Below are positions 1 through 9,604 of a stretch of 64,000 nucleotides of DNA, piece by piece. Each line of letters starts with the position of its first letter. The stretch's first letter is position 1. A model generated the notes under the pieces. That model worked only from the letters and a program-made list of their open reading frames with translations. It ran no database searches and was not told where the DNA came from. The position numbers and the translations under genes were made by a program. The stretch covers positions 29,240 through 93,239 of the forward strand of contig JAVBSL010000016.1 in the NCBI GenBank assembly GCA_031556725.1, in the 5' to 3' direction. The stretch is from UBA935 sp031556725 (GTDB lineage Bacteria; Bacillota; Clostridia; Lachnospirales; Lachnospiraceae).

Positions 1-868
1 TAACAATGGCCGGCAGCCCTTCCGGTACTGCTGCCACTGCCAGCGAAATTGCCGTCAGCAGCATGTCTCCTATGTCCCGTTTTTGCAGAACAGCCACCCC
101 AAAAAGAATCACGCAGATGACCACCGCAACCATACTCAATACCTTACCCAAATCCGCAAGCCGCTTCTGCAGAGGTGTCATCTCATTTCCGCCATTATTA
201 ATCAAACCGGCAATTTTTCCGATCTGGGTATTCATCCCGGTAGCCACCACGATGCCCTCTCCTCTTCCGTAAGAAACCCCGGTGGACATAAATGCCATGT
301 TTTTTTGATCACCGATACTGCTTTCCGTAGATATCCGAAATGCCGCATCCTTATCTACAGGTATTGACTCCCCGGTTAGGGCTGACTCTTCCACCTTCAG
401 GTTCACTGCCAGGATCAGACGCAAATCCGCCGGCACCTGCCGGCCTGCCTCTAAAAACACCACATCCCCGGGCACCAAATCGACACTGTCGATCTCTACT
501 TTCCTGCCGTCCCGTCTGACCAGTGCTTTAGGGCTTGTCAACTGCTGCAGCGCTTCAATAGCCCGTCTGGCCTTCCCCTCCTGAAAAATTCCCATTAAAG
601 AATTCAGTAGCACAACCACAATAATAATTGCTGCTTCCCCAACTTCTTTTAAAAATAAGGATATGGCAACTGCTGCCAGTAAGATATAAATTAACGGATC
701 ATTCAACTGATCCCAAAAGAGAGCCAAAAACCCCTTTTTTTTCTTTTCTTCCAGCCGGTTTGCGCCATATTGCGCTGCCCGCTCTATTGCCTCCTCGCTG
801 CTCAGTCCATACTCTTCATTACTCTCCAGCTGTTCTATCACATCCGCTGCTGTTTTGTCTGCATACAT
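1..868 (-). CDS. Calcium-type P-type ATPase, N-terminal part (cut by window edge)
   Basis: The visible 289 codons are the N-terminal third of a P-type cation pump of the SERCA/PMCA class. Seen: a short cytoplasmic N-domain, two hydrophobic segments near residues 45-85, the actuator domain with TGES (about residue 165), two further membrane segments, and the PEGLP ion-site motif of membrane helix 4 near the window edge. The phosphorylation motif DKTGT would lie just outside the window. The family exports Ca2+ (less often Mn2+) from the cytoplasm using ATP. The ATG at 868 follows an AAAGGGG ribosome-binding site; a Met two codons earlier is not in frame. Ion specificity is inferred from family resemblance only. 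Confidence 0.9.
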   Translation of the reverse strand, partial: MYADKTAADVIEQLESNEEYGLSSEEAIERAAQYGANRLEEKKKKGFLALFWDQLNDPLIYILLAAVAISLFLKEVGEAAIIIVVVLLNSLMGIFQEGKARRAIEALQQLTSPKALVRRDGRKVEIDSVDLVPGDVVFLEAGRQVPADLRLILAVNLKVEESALTGESIPVDKDAAFRISTESSIGDQKNMAFMSTGVSYGRGEGIVVATGMNTQIGKIAGLINNGGNEMTPLQKRLADLGKVLSMVAVVICVILFGVAVLQKRDIGDMLLTAISLAVAAVPEGLPAIV

Positions 869-953
869 ACCAGATCCCCTTTCCACCTTGTCGTCCTCAC
901 AATAAGTGCTTGTACCTAATCTTATGCTTGTACTTTTCATAATATTCGCAATG

Positions 954-980
954 AAAAAGGACCGTTATCAGCGGTCCTTT
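954..980 (-). terminator. Intrinsic terminator of the Cys-rich surface protein gene
   Basis: A perfect 9-bp stem (956-964 with 972-980, core GGACCG/CGGTCC) with a 7-base loop is followed on the minus strand by a short T run. It begins just after the stop codon of the gene ending at 986 and separates it from the ATPase gene, which is also on the minus strand. Confidence 0.85.
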
Positions 981-985
981 CACTT

Positions 986-2032
986 TCAGCCGGTGGCTGG
1001 TGTTTCATTATCTTTAAAAGAGTCTCCGCATCTGGTACAGACATGCTGGGTATATCCCTTTTCTGTAGCAGTCGGTTTTATAATGGTAATTGCATAATTA
1101 TGATTATCTTTATTGATGGGTATGGGTTCTATGTCTTCCGCGCCGCAGGAACAGTTTCCTGTTTTAATGCCCGCCTCGTTACAAGTAGCATCTTTATACA
1201 CATACCAGACAAAACTATGGCTATGCGGTGTAGGCGTGGGTGCTGCCGTAGGTGTTGGGCTGGGTGACGGCGTAGCTCCCGACGGAAGGGGCGATGTACT
1301 GGGTGATGGTGTGGGCGGCAGCTTGTCAATCGAACGGGAATCTATTAAAGTATGACATACATTACAAATCTTTTGTTTCAGCCCGGTCTCTGATATAGTT
1401 GCTTCCTTAATTACCGTCCAGTCTCCGGCCAAATGTCCGATTGCCGAAATATTTTGCTGATAGAAGGAACCACAGCTACAGGTATATCTTTTGATTCCCG
1501 CAACCGTACAAGTCGGTTCACTTTCAATGGATGCTATATACGCATGAACGTGGTTGGCACTGGCTGCCGCTCCGGTGGCCGGAATGATTTCCCGGGCAAT
1601 CAGCTCATCACAATAAATACACTTCTTCACCCGTAATCCGGACTGATTTGCCGTAGGCTCTGTGGCAACCTCCCAATCATCAGCCACATGTCCTGCTGTG
1701 GGTATTTCCACATAATAAAAATCGCCGCAACTACAGATATATTTCATCCGACCGGCAGACATACAGGTTGCCTGTATATCTATCGTTTCCTTATAATCAT
1801 GTACATGTCCTGCCAGCGTACTGCCGCTGCTTTCCGGTGTTGCCGTAGCATCTGTCGCTTCTCCGGCCTGTGCTTCCGCTGTCGGGGATTCGGTGGCGAC
1901 AGCTATCGGTGCAGCATTTCCGCCCATATTGGGGTGAACCGAAGCATATATGATAACCCCTACTGTTGTCAGACATACTACTACTGCCAGTATTCCCAAT
2001 ATTGCATTCAGTACCTTCAGTATACCGCTCAT
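986..2032 (-). CDS. Membrane-anchored protein with Cys-rich CSCG repeats
   Basis: A 348-residue protein with an N-terminal hydrophobic anchor (residues 4-32), then a Thr/Ala-rich stretch and three related repeats of roughly 75 residues. Each repeat has a His-rich entry (HVHDY, HVHAY, HSHSF), a TC...G...CSCG motif and then a paired Cys motif (CIYC, CNVC, CTRC), consistent with zinc-ribbon-like folds. A Pro/Thr/Ser-rich linker separates repeats 2 and 3. Similar Cys-paired repeats occur in exported proteins of Clostridia; no function is known to me. The ATG at 2032 has AGGA six bases upstream; the GTG at 2044 overlaps that site and is less likely. It has its own terminator at 954-980. Confidence 0.8.
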   Translation of the reverse strand: MSGILKVLNAILGILAVVVCLTTVGVIIYASVHPNMGGNAAPIAVATESPTAEAQAGEATDATATPESSGSTLAGHVHDYKETIDIQATCMSAGRMKYICSCGDFYYVEIPTAGHVADDWEVATEPTANQSGLRVKKCIYCDELIAREIIPATGAAASANHVHAYIASIESEPTCTVAGIKRYTCSCGSFYQQNISAIGHLAGDWTVIKEATISETGLKQKICNVCHTLIDSRSIDKLPPTPSPSTSPLPSGATPSPSPTPTAAPTPTPHSHSFVWYVYKDATCNEAGIKTGNCSCGAEDIEPIPINKDNHNYAITIIKPTATEKGYTQHVCTRCGDSFKDNETPATG

Positions 2033-2072
2033 ATTAATCCTCACAAATGCATATTTTCTTCATTTGAAAAGC

Positions 2073-2116
2073 AAAAAACGCGATATTACCGATAATTATA
2101 TCAATAATATCACGCT
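2073..2116 (-). terminator. Terminator downstream of tRNA-Gly
   Basis: An 11-bp stem (about 2079-2089 with 2105-2115) is continuous only when read as minus-strand RNA, where two positions become G-U pairs. It is followed by TTTTTT. It lies directly after the tRNA and ends its transcript. Confidence 0.75.
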
Positions 2117-2123
2117 TTGTAAG

Positions 2124-2195
2124 AGCGCGAGACGGGACTCGAACCCGCGGCCCCGACCTTGGCAAGGTCGTGCTCCACCACTGAGCCACTCGCGC
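2124..2195 (-). tRNA. tRNA-Gly (anticodon GCC)
   Basis: The minus strand folds as a full cloverleaf. The acceptor stem GCGCGAG (2189-2195) pairs with CTCGCGC (2125-2131), with a discriminator T. The D arm is GCTC...GAGC. The anticodon stem CGACC/GGTCG encloses loop TTGCCAA, giving anticodon GCC. The T arm contains GGTTCGAGTCCC. No CCA is encoded. It has its own promoter (2242-2270) and terminator (2073-2116), so it appears to be a single-gene unit. Confidence 0.97.
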
Positions 2196-2241
2196 ATGAT
2201 TCGGTCTGCTTTTACAGACCGTTGTCTCACGGACAAATACT

Positions 2242-2270
2242 AATATACTATAGGATTTTTACTTTGTCAA
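2242..2270 (-). promoter_or_regulatory. Sigma-A promoter of tRNA-Gly
   Basis: On the minus strand, TTGACA (2265-2270) and TATATT (2242-2247) are separated by 17 bases. The start site should fall near 2235, giving a leader of about 40 bases before the tRNA. Confidence 0.85.
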
Positions 2271-2287
2271 TGAATTTTTAAAATTTA

Positions 2288-3625
2288 TTATTCAATAATC
2301 TGATTGGCATATTTTACCCGATATATCCGGCGCAGGGACTCGTTAATCCGCTCTTCGGAAAGCGTTCCGTTGTTTACTGCTTCCAAAACCCCCTGGTATG
2401 CTTCTTCAAAGTTTTCCGGCATCAGCAGCATATCCACACCGGCCTGTAAGGCTTTGATGCACGCTTCATCGGAAGTATAATAATCGGTTATGGCTGCCAT
2501 GTTTAAGGCATCGGTTATGACAACACCATTAAATCCCAGTTCTCCTCTTAAGATTTCAGTTATCATCTTAGAAGATATAGATGCCGGTGTGTTATCCCCG
2601 GTCACATTAGGAGCTGATAAATGGCTTACCATCACAAACGCTGCTCCCCCATCGATTCCTGACTTGAAGGGCACGAAATCAATTGCCCGCATTTCATCTA
2701 ATGAACGTTCAGTCGCTGCCATTCCGCCATGTGAATCCTCTTCCGTATTACCTAATCCCGGGAAATGCTTCAGACAAGCATGAACGCCGGTATCCTTCAA
2801 ACCACTCACAGCCGAAGAAACCATACTGCCCACCACATCTGCATCGGTTCCGAAGGAACGATCCCCAATTACCTTATTGTCTTCACTTGACAGCACATCT
2901 GCCACCGGGGCAAAATCCATATTAAATCCCAGCTCTCCCAAGTAACCGCCGATTATACTGGCCGCTTCATAAGCTTTGGCCGGATCACCTTCCTTGCCTA
3001 TCTTACCCATGGAATCCACTTTCTCGCCAAGCTTGCTTTCCGCAACCCGGGCTACCGTTCCGCCCTCTTCATCAACACCTAAGAAAATGGGATATTTGCT
3101 CATGGTTCTGGTGTTATTCAGCATCTCACTCAGCTGATCCTTGGACTGAATGTTGCTTTTAAAATAAATCAAACCGCCAACTGCATATTCACGAAGTTTT
3201 TCTTTGGTTGTGTCCCCTGCTCTGATAACCTTAGTGGTTCCGGTTAATTCTTCCGGCGTAACAAAAAACAAGCCTGCCACCTTATCCTCTAAAGGAAGTT
3301 CCGCGATACAGTTCTCGACCACGCTATCCAAAGGATCAACTACTACATCTTCTTCCGGACTCGGTTCCACATAATCCGCCGGTGCTTCTACCGTAACAGG
3401 TTCTTCCTCTGCCGTCATTTCTGCCAGCTGGCGTTCCAGTTCTTCGGCTTGCTTTTGATCTTTCATGGTTCCTGCCAGATACTTCACACCAAACACGGCA
3501 GCACCGGCAATTCCCAGCACTAATACTACCATCGTAATATAGGCGATAACCTGATTGCGGATTCGCCGTTTTCTCCGGTACTCTCGTCTTTCCCATAATT
3601 CATCTTCTTGATAATTCTCTTCCAC
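2288..3625 (-). CDS. Anchored family 3 glycoside hydrolase (NagZ-like)
   Basis: A 445-residue protein with a basic cytoplasmic N-terminus, one membrane anchor (about residues 26-50), an acidic linker and a GH3 catalytic domain (about 105-445). Seen: the NagZ-type signature KHFPGLGNTEEDSHGG with its catalytic His/Asp region, and ITDALNM, where the GH3 nucleophile Asp is expected. GH3 enzymes of this form usually remove terminal beta-N-acetylglucosamine from peptidoglycan fragments or related glycans; the anchor places it outside the membrane. The GTG start is preceded by AAGGGAG. Wall recycling is the likely role, but other beta-glycosidase activity cannot be excluded from sequence alone. Confidence 0.88.
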   Translation of the reverse strand: MEENYQEDELWERREYRRKRRIRNQVIAYITMVVLVLGIAGAAVFGVKYLAGTMKDQKQAEELERQLAEMTAEEEPVTVEAPADYVEPSPEEDVVVDPLDSVVENCIAELPLEDKVAGLFFVTPEELTGTTKVIRAGDTTKEKLREYAVGGLIYFKSNIQSKDQLSEMLNNTRTMSKYPIFLGVDEEGGTVARVAESKLGEKVDSMGKIGKEGDPAKAYEAASIIGGYLGELGFNMDFAPVADVLSSEDNKVIGDRSFGTDADVVGSMVSSAVSGLKDTGVHACLKHFPGLGNTEEDSHGGMAATERSLDEMRAIDFVPFKSGIDGGAAFVMVSHLSAPNVTGDNTPASISSKMITEILRGELGFNGVVITDALNMAAITDYYTSDEACIKALQAGVDMLLMPENFEEAYQGVLEAVNNGTLSEERINESLRRIYRVKYANQIIE

Positions 3626-3751
3626 TTTTACTGCTCCCTTATAAAATATTATCTACTACATATAGTATATCATACCCTATTTTTCCCAATATTTCCACAT
3701 AAACATGCATGTTTTCACAAAAATTAATAAATTAACCGGCACACGGTCGAA

Positions 3752-4200
3752 GCGGGCATTAATCTCTTTTTGATTAACACCCGCTCCTAAACTTCATTGT
3801 CCAATGGCCTTTACCTCCAGCTTTGGATTTTCCCGAATATTCTCTTGAAAGTTTTTTCGTTGGAATATTCAGTATTCAATTGTAGTAAACTTTTTCTTTC
3901 GTATTCTTTCCATTCTTCTTTTGTACGATGGTACTGTAACGTTTAGATATTTCTTCTTTTGTCTTCCGTTACTTCTTCAGATGTACTTGAGTACGATTTT
4001 CGATTCGAACTGCATCTTGCGATACTTCTTTCACTACCGATTTTCTCGCTTTTCTTCTTTCGTGCTCTGTTCTTTTGTACTTTAAAAGTTTACTGTTAAA
4101 CAAGCTTTACTTCATTTCTAAAACTCAACTAACTGTTTCGGTGGACTGTACCTTCCTTTCGTTGGATTTTATCTATATGAACTAGAACTGTTTATAAGTT
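3752..4200 (-). ncRNA. Candidate non-coding RNA or decayed gene behind a strong promoter
   Basis: This stretch of about 450 bases starts just downstream of an extended -10 promoter (4202-4229) and ends at a 13-bp hairpin (3752-3784). The hairpin is continuous only as minus-strand RNA, where C/A mismatches become G-U pairs. The minus strand is very purine-rich, and I find no frame with both a start codon and a ribosome-binding site. Short open stretches without starts are present (for example one ending near 3820), so a decayed gene is the main alternative. A direct repeat containing GTACAAAAGAA occurs twice. I recognise no known RNA family. No good T run follows the hairpin, so the exact 3' end is uncertain. 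Confidence 0.4.
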
Positions 4201-4201
4201 T

Positions 4202-4229
4202 ATTATAGCATCCTTTTTTAATTTGTCAA
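4202..4229 (-). promoter_or_regulatory. Strong sigma-A promoter with extended -10
   Basis: The minus strand carries consensus TTGACA (4224-4229), a 16-base spacer ending in TGC, and consensus TATAAT (4202-4207), so the -10 box is of the extended TGnTATAAT type. It points into a region with no recognisable gene. Confidence 0.85.
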
Positions 4230-4375
4230 CACATTTTGAAATTATTTTTACTTTTTTTACATTTTATTCCTTTTTACCATTTTATAACAGTTTTTTCATT
4301 GTTTTATTTCATATTAAGTATATATTTCATGTTTTTATGATATTTCACAAACAATTTCAGCTATTTTTACAATAA

Positions 4376-4420
4376 AAATCCCAAGATTACATCAGTTTAT
4401 GCTGCTGAATCTCGGGATTT
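4376..4420 (-). terminator. Terminator of the chemoreceptor gene
   Basis: AAATCCC-A-AGATT (4376-4388) pairs with AATCT-C-GGGATTT (4408-4420); the single mismatch becomes G-U on the minus strand. T runs follow on both strands, so it may act in both directions. It lies just after the stop codon at 4442. Confidence 0.8.
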
Positions 4421-4441
4421 TTTTCTTTTTGTCGTTTTATC

Positions 4442-6145
4442 TTATTTAATTTGAAAAACACTGACTGTTTTCATCATCACATCGGTTTGTGAATTCAATT
4501 CCTCTGCGGCCGCTGCACTCTCTTCCGAAACGGAAGAATTCGCCAGCACAACACCGGTAATTCCATCAATATCCTGCACAATCTTTTCCAGTTCCTCGGC
4601 CTGTTGGAAAGAGGCTGTGGTAATCTCCCTAACCAGTTCTTCCTGACTCTTGGTACTTTCCACAATTTTCTGCAAGGTTTTGGCAGTTTCCTCCACAATA
4701 CGGGTTCCGACTTTGGTGGTTTCGATACATTTCTGTATCAATGCTGTAGTATCTCTGGTGGCACTTCCGCTCTTATCCGCCAGACTGCCGATTTCCGATG
4801 CCACTACCGCAAAACCGCGGCCTGCTTCTCCTGCTCTGGCAGCTTCGATAGAAGCGTTCAATGACAGCAGATTGGTTTGATCAGAGATTTCTTCGATGGA
4901 TTGAATAATATCCTGAATCTCATTCGTACTGCCTTCAATGGCTTTCATGGCTTCTACCATTTCTTCCATCTGTTTGGTTCCTGTATAGACGATTTCATTG
5001 GCCCGACCGGACAACATACCTACCTTTTTGGCATTTTCCGCATTAGTCGTTACTTTTTCGGATATGCTCTTAACTGCACCGGTCAGTACGTCGATTACTT
5101 CTGCTTCCTTTACGGTACCTTCCGCAAGCAGATTTGCACCTTCCGCAACCTGGCCGGAAGTACAGACCATCTCCTGTGATGCTTTTTTAATATTGCTCAA
5201 CGCTTGATTAAAGGATTTAATAAAATCATTGATCGATGTCTTTATTTCATGGAAATCGCCCTCAAAATCTTCGACAATTTCCACATTCATATTTTTCTCG
5301 GACATTTCGGTAGTAACTCGTGAGATTTCTTTAATGTACCGCTTTAACATCACAATCATCTCACGGAAGGAGTCGGCCAAACTTCCGATTTCATCATCCT
5401 TGACCGATTGCACCTCGATATCCAGATGCCCTTCACTCATACTCTTGGCAACAATCATCATTTCATTCAGGGGTGTACAAATCTCAACAGCCAGTTGATT
5501 GGACTTTCTATTACCTACAATTATTGCAATTGCAGTCATGATGACAATTACACCCAGTAAAATACCGGTTAAAACATCCGCACTTTGGGCAGTATCCCGG
5601 CATACGTCAATGTTGATTACCAACAGCTCATCGATACTATTCTTGATTTGCTGTGCGTAAGGTTCCTGGTCATTTTTTATCATATGAAAGGCCTTCTCAC
5701 TGATCATCTTATTAAACGCCGCCGTACTTTGAACTTCAGAAGCAATACTTACCACTTCCTCTGTATACTTGTTAAAGTTTCCAAGACTGGCTTCGATATC
5801 AGCAAATAAATCCCGCTCTTTCTGAGTGATACAGGTGGGTTTCAGCACCTCAAGTCTTTCATTCAGTTTTTCCTGGTCCTGAGTGATCTGGTTTCCCAGT
5901 TCCTGCTTCCTCGCATTTTCAGTCTCCAAAACCAGCGCCCGCAGATTCGTTCTGATATTCCCCAGCAATATACCGCATTCGCCCATATAACCCTGGCTTA
6001 AACCGTAGTTTTCGATTGCAAACTGGTAATCCGAACCAATCTTCAGCAAAGATGCCAGACTGATCGCTGCACTAATCACCATGAAAATCATGACAATTTT
6101 AAATGACTGCTTCGTTTTTGCTTTGATACCCCTTCTCTTTTCCAT
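4442..6145 (-). CDS. Methyl-accepting chemotaxis protein
   Basis: A 567-residue receptor with the usual order: membrane helix 1 (about 14-35), a helical extracellular sensor (about 36-190), membrane helix 2 (about 191-211), HAMP (about 212-265) and a long cytoplasmic signalling coiled coil. The hairpin tip includes QTNLLSLNASIEAARAGE, the CheA/CheW contact region. The small helical sensor resembles a four-helix bundle, and its ligand is unknown. The ATG at 6145 follows GGGAGG six bases upstream; an earlier ATG at 6163 lies upstream of that site and is rejected. The gene lies downstream of glyA with a 43-base gap. Confidence 0.93.
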   Translation of the reverse strand: MEKRRGIKAKTKQSFKIVMIFMVISAAISLASLLKIGSDYQFAIENYGLSQGYMGECGILLGNIRTNLRALVLETENARKQELGNQITQDQEKLNERLEVLKPTCITQKERDLFADIEASLGNFNKYTEEVVSIASEVQSTAAFNKMISEKAFHMIKNDQEPYAQQIKNSIDELLVINIDVCRDTAQSADVLTGILLGVIVIMTAIAIIVGNRKSNQLAVEICTPLNEMMIVAKSMSEGHLDIEVQSVKDDEIGSLADSFREMIVMLKRYIKEISRVTTEMSEKNMNVEIVEDFEGDFHEIKTSINDFIKSFNQALSNIKKASQEMVCTSGQVAEGANLLAEGTVKEAEVIDVLTGAVKSISEKVTTNAENAKKVGMLSGRANEIVYTGTKQMEEMVEAMKAIEGSTNEIQDIIQSIEEISDQTNLLSLNASIEAARAGEAGRGFAVVASEIGSLADKSGSATRDTTALIQKCIETTKVGTRIVEETAKTLQKIVESTKSQEELVREITTASFQQAEELEKIVQDIDGITGVVLANSSVSEESAAAAEELNSQTDVMMKTVSVFQIK

Positions 6146-6188
6146 ACATAACCTCCCAATCATGCGAGAACAGTTTTACATTAGTTTT

Positions 6189-7424
<1,236 letters not shown>

Positions 7425-7465
7425 TAGTTCTTCCTCCATGCATCTCAATACTATTTATCGAAATA

Positions 7466-7493
7466 AGTATATCATAAGAGTTTTCATTTGCAA
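7466..7493 (-). promoter_or_regulatory. Promoter of glyA
   Basis: On the minus strand, TTGCAA (7488-7493) and TATACT (7466-7471) are separated by 16 bases and lie about 40 bases upstream of the glyA start. Confidence 0.65.
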
Positions 7494-7623
7494 ACAAAAT
7501 GCGTGTCCTGGAATGAAAGTGCACAAGATTGCCCTATTTTTACCATAAAAAAACAACTCTTGCCATCCGAAACAATCACTGCTAAAATAAGAAAAGTAAT
7601 CAGACAAATGATGGAGTACCGAC

Positions 7624-8562
7624 ATGTATCATATTATTGTAAATCCTGCCTCCAAATCGGGACACGGCAGAAAAATGTGGGACGCACTTGAACCGGTCTT
7701 TAAAAAAAAGAAAATTATGTACGATGTGGTTTTTTCTAAGCACACCGGACATATTATTCAATATGTAAAAGATTTGACTTCGAACTTGCCAAAGGAACCT
7801 GCCGAACCGCTCCGCCTGATTATTCTGGGCGGCGACGGAACTTTAAATGAAGTCCTGCAAGGTGTTGCTGATTTTGACCGGGTTGAAATCGGCTATATTC
7901 CTACCGGCTCCAGCAATGATCTGGCCAGAGACCTACGGTTACCCAAAGATCCGCAGATCACATTGGAACGCATCCTGTCCGGTCAGGTTCACCGCCTGGT
8001 AGATATCGGTTCGGTGACTTATAACGAAACCAAACAGACACGCTTCTTTGCTGTAAGCAGCGGTATCGGTTTTGATGCAGCGGTCTGTCAGGAAGCACTG
8101 GTGTCCCGCCTGAAAAAAATATTAAACAAAATCGGATTGGGAAAACTGATTTATCTGGCAATTGCCTTAAAACAGATTATTACAGCCAAAAAGGTGGCTT
8201 GTAACATATATTTGGACAATAGTACCGAACCGGTGCACTACAAAAAATTTTTATTTGCTGCCGGTATGGTTCATCAATATGAAGGCGGCGGCTTCAAGTT
8301 CTGTCCTGACGCCGTCACCAACGACGGGCTTCTGGATATTTGCACAGTAGGGAGCCTTCCCAAGTTGGTCATCCTCTTGGCACTGCCTACTGCTTTTTGG
8401 GGAAAACATTACATCTTTCCCGGCATCGACAGCTACCGCTGTCAAACCTTAACCATTGAGACTTCTGCCCCCCTGTGGGTACATACCGATGGTGAATCGG
8501 AGCAGCAGTCACGCTCGGTCACCATGACCTGCTATAAAGAGAAATTACATTTATTGGTTTAA
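7624..8562 (+). CDS. Diacylglycerol/sphingosine kinase-family lipid kinase
   Basis: A 312-residue member of the DagK/YegS family. Seen: the nucleotide-binding GGDGTLNEV (from residue 69), GSSNDLARDL (about 95-104), and the C-terminal APLWVHTDGE typical of the family. These enzymes phosphorylate diacylglycerol or related lipids at the membrane's inner face. The ATG has GGAG seven bases upstream. A PAP2 phosphatase follows after 46 bases, so the pair could interconvert a lipid and its phosphate, for example in recycling diacylglycerol. Substrate choice cannot be read from the sequence. Confidence 0.9.
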   Translation: MYHIIVNPASKSGHGRKMWDALEPVFKKKKIMYDVVFSKHTGHIIQYVKDLTSNLPKEPAEPLRLIILGGDGTLNEVLQGVADFDRVEIGYIPTGSSNDLARDLRLPKDPQITLERILSGQVHRLVDIGSVTYNETKQTRFFAVSSGIGFDAAVCQEALVSRLKKILNKIGLGKLIYLAIALKQIITAKKVACNIYLDNSTEPVHYKKFLFAAGMVHQYEGGGFKFCPDAVTNDGLLDICTVGSLPKLVILLALPTAFWGKHYIFPGIDSYRCQTLTIETSAPLWVHTDGESEQQSRSVTMTCYKEKLHLLV

Positions 8563-8608
8563 TATTTACTGGTTTAGCTGCGGACCGTCCGCAGTACGGA
8601 GGAGAATT

Positions 8609-9277
8609 ATGAAAAACTTTTTACTCAAGTATAAGCATGGGCTGCCGCTTATGCTCTACATGATCATCTATTTAGCCTGGTTTGCGTACCTGGAAAAGAC
8701 TGTAACCAATTCCTACACTTTGATCCATTTGAAAGCGGATGACTACATTCCTTTTCTGGAAATTTTCGTTATTCCTTATTTTCTCTGGTTTTTTTATGTT
8801 TCGGTGGTGGTTCTGTATGGCCTCTTCAAAGACAAAACCGGATATTACAAAAACTGTATTTTCCTTTTTACCGGAATGACGATTTTCCTATTGATTTCCA
8901 CCCTTTGGCCCAACGGTCAAAACCTGCGGCCCTATATCCTGCCTAACGAAAACTTCCTTACCCAGATGGTCAGGGGACTCTATAGAACCGATACACCCAC
9001 CAATATTTGGCCCAGTATCCATGTTTACAACTCCCTGGGAACCCACTTTGCCGTATTGCGCTCCGCACAATTACACAAAAATAAATGGCTTTGCAACGGC
9101 TCTTTAGTTCTATGCATCTCCATTATTCTCTCCACCATGTTCATCAAACAGCACTCCATCTTTGATGTCATCACCGCCTTCATCATGGCTGCCGTCATGT
9201 ACCTGGTAGTTTATCAGGGAGATAGAATCTTGGGCGGAAGATTAGTCCGCAAGCCCGACAGCGTACAAGAAAATTAA
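8609..9277 (+). CDS. PAP2-type membrane phosphatase
   Basis: A 222-residue polytopic protein with about six hydrophobic segments. Two of the three PAP2 motifs are clear: PSIHVYNS (His138) and KQHSIFDV (His182, Asp186). The first motif (KxxxxxxRP) is not obvious and may be degenerate, near residues 103-108. The family removes phosphate from lipid phosphates such as phosphatidate or undecaprenyl diphosphate, with the active site outside the membrane. The start is supported by GGAG before the ATG. It is probably co-transcribed with the upstream lipid kinase. Confidence 0.85.
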   Translation: MKNFLLKYKHGLPLMLYMIIYLAWFAYLEKTVTNSYTLIHLKADDYIPFLEIFVIPYFLWFFYVSVVVLYGLFKDKTGYYKNCIFLFTGMTIFLLISTLWPNGQNLRPYILPNENFLTQMVRGLYRTDTPTNIWPSIHVYNSLGTHFAVLRSAQLHKNKWLCNGSLVLCISIILSTMFIKQHSIFDVITAFIMAAVMYLVVYQGDRILGGRLVRKPDSVQEN

Positions 9278-9307
9278 TTTGCAGGACTATTGTCAGGAAA
9301 CTTACGC

Positions 9308-9579
9308 GGGGCCCGGCTCAGCCGTCTGACTCGTTTAAATAGGTAATACACAAGTGTTTCTGCGATTTTTGAAAATTTGTAATGATTTCTTAGTGAAAAA
9401 TTTTATAGCTTCAATTAAAAATCAGCAACTGTCCGACGAACAACGTGAGGAGTTTTGCTGATTTTTGATTTGCCTTTTGCTATAAAATTTTCCACTTAGA
9501 AATCAAACAAATTAGAAACATGAGCAGAAATTCTTGTGTACTACATATTTAAACGAGTCAGACGGCTGAGCCGGGCCCC
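9308..9579. repeat. 272-bp imperfect palindrome with 34-bp perfect arms (element A)
   Basis: The outer arms 9308-9341 and 9546-9579 are perfect 34-base inverted repeats, GC-rich outside and ending in TTTAAATA. Pairing continues imperfectly inward (for example ATACACAAG with CTTGTGTA, GCTATAAAATTTT with its partner) to an apical stem AAAATCAGCA/TGCTGATTTT enclosing about 25 bases. It fills the gap between the convergent PAP2 and glycosyltransferase genes. No reading frame of note and no clear target-site duplication. It could be a bidirectional terminator, a miniature mobile element or a structured RNA. Confidence 0.9.
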
Positions 9580-9604
9580 CTCATAACCCCTTACAATCCC
9601 CCAC

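Noticed and set aside
3790..4090. Open stretches on the minus strand that look like a basic Ser/Arg-rich or Glu/Lys-rich protein
   Set aside because: No start codon or ribosome-binding site in any of these frames; the strong purine bias alone keeps frames open and makes them look coding.
9278..9604. Insertion sequence between convergent genes
   Set aside because: The palindrome contains no transposase frame and I see no target-site duplication; described as a palindromic element only.
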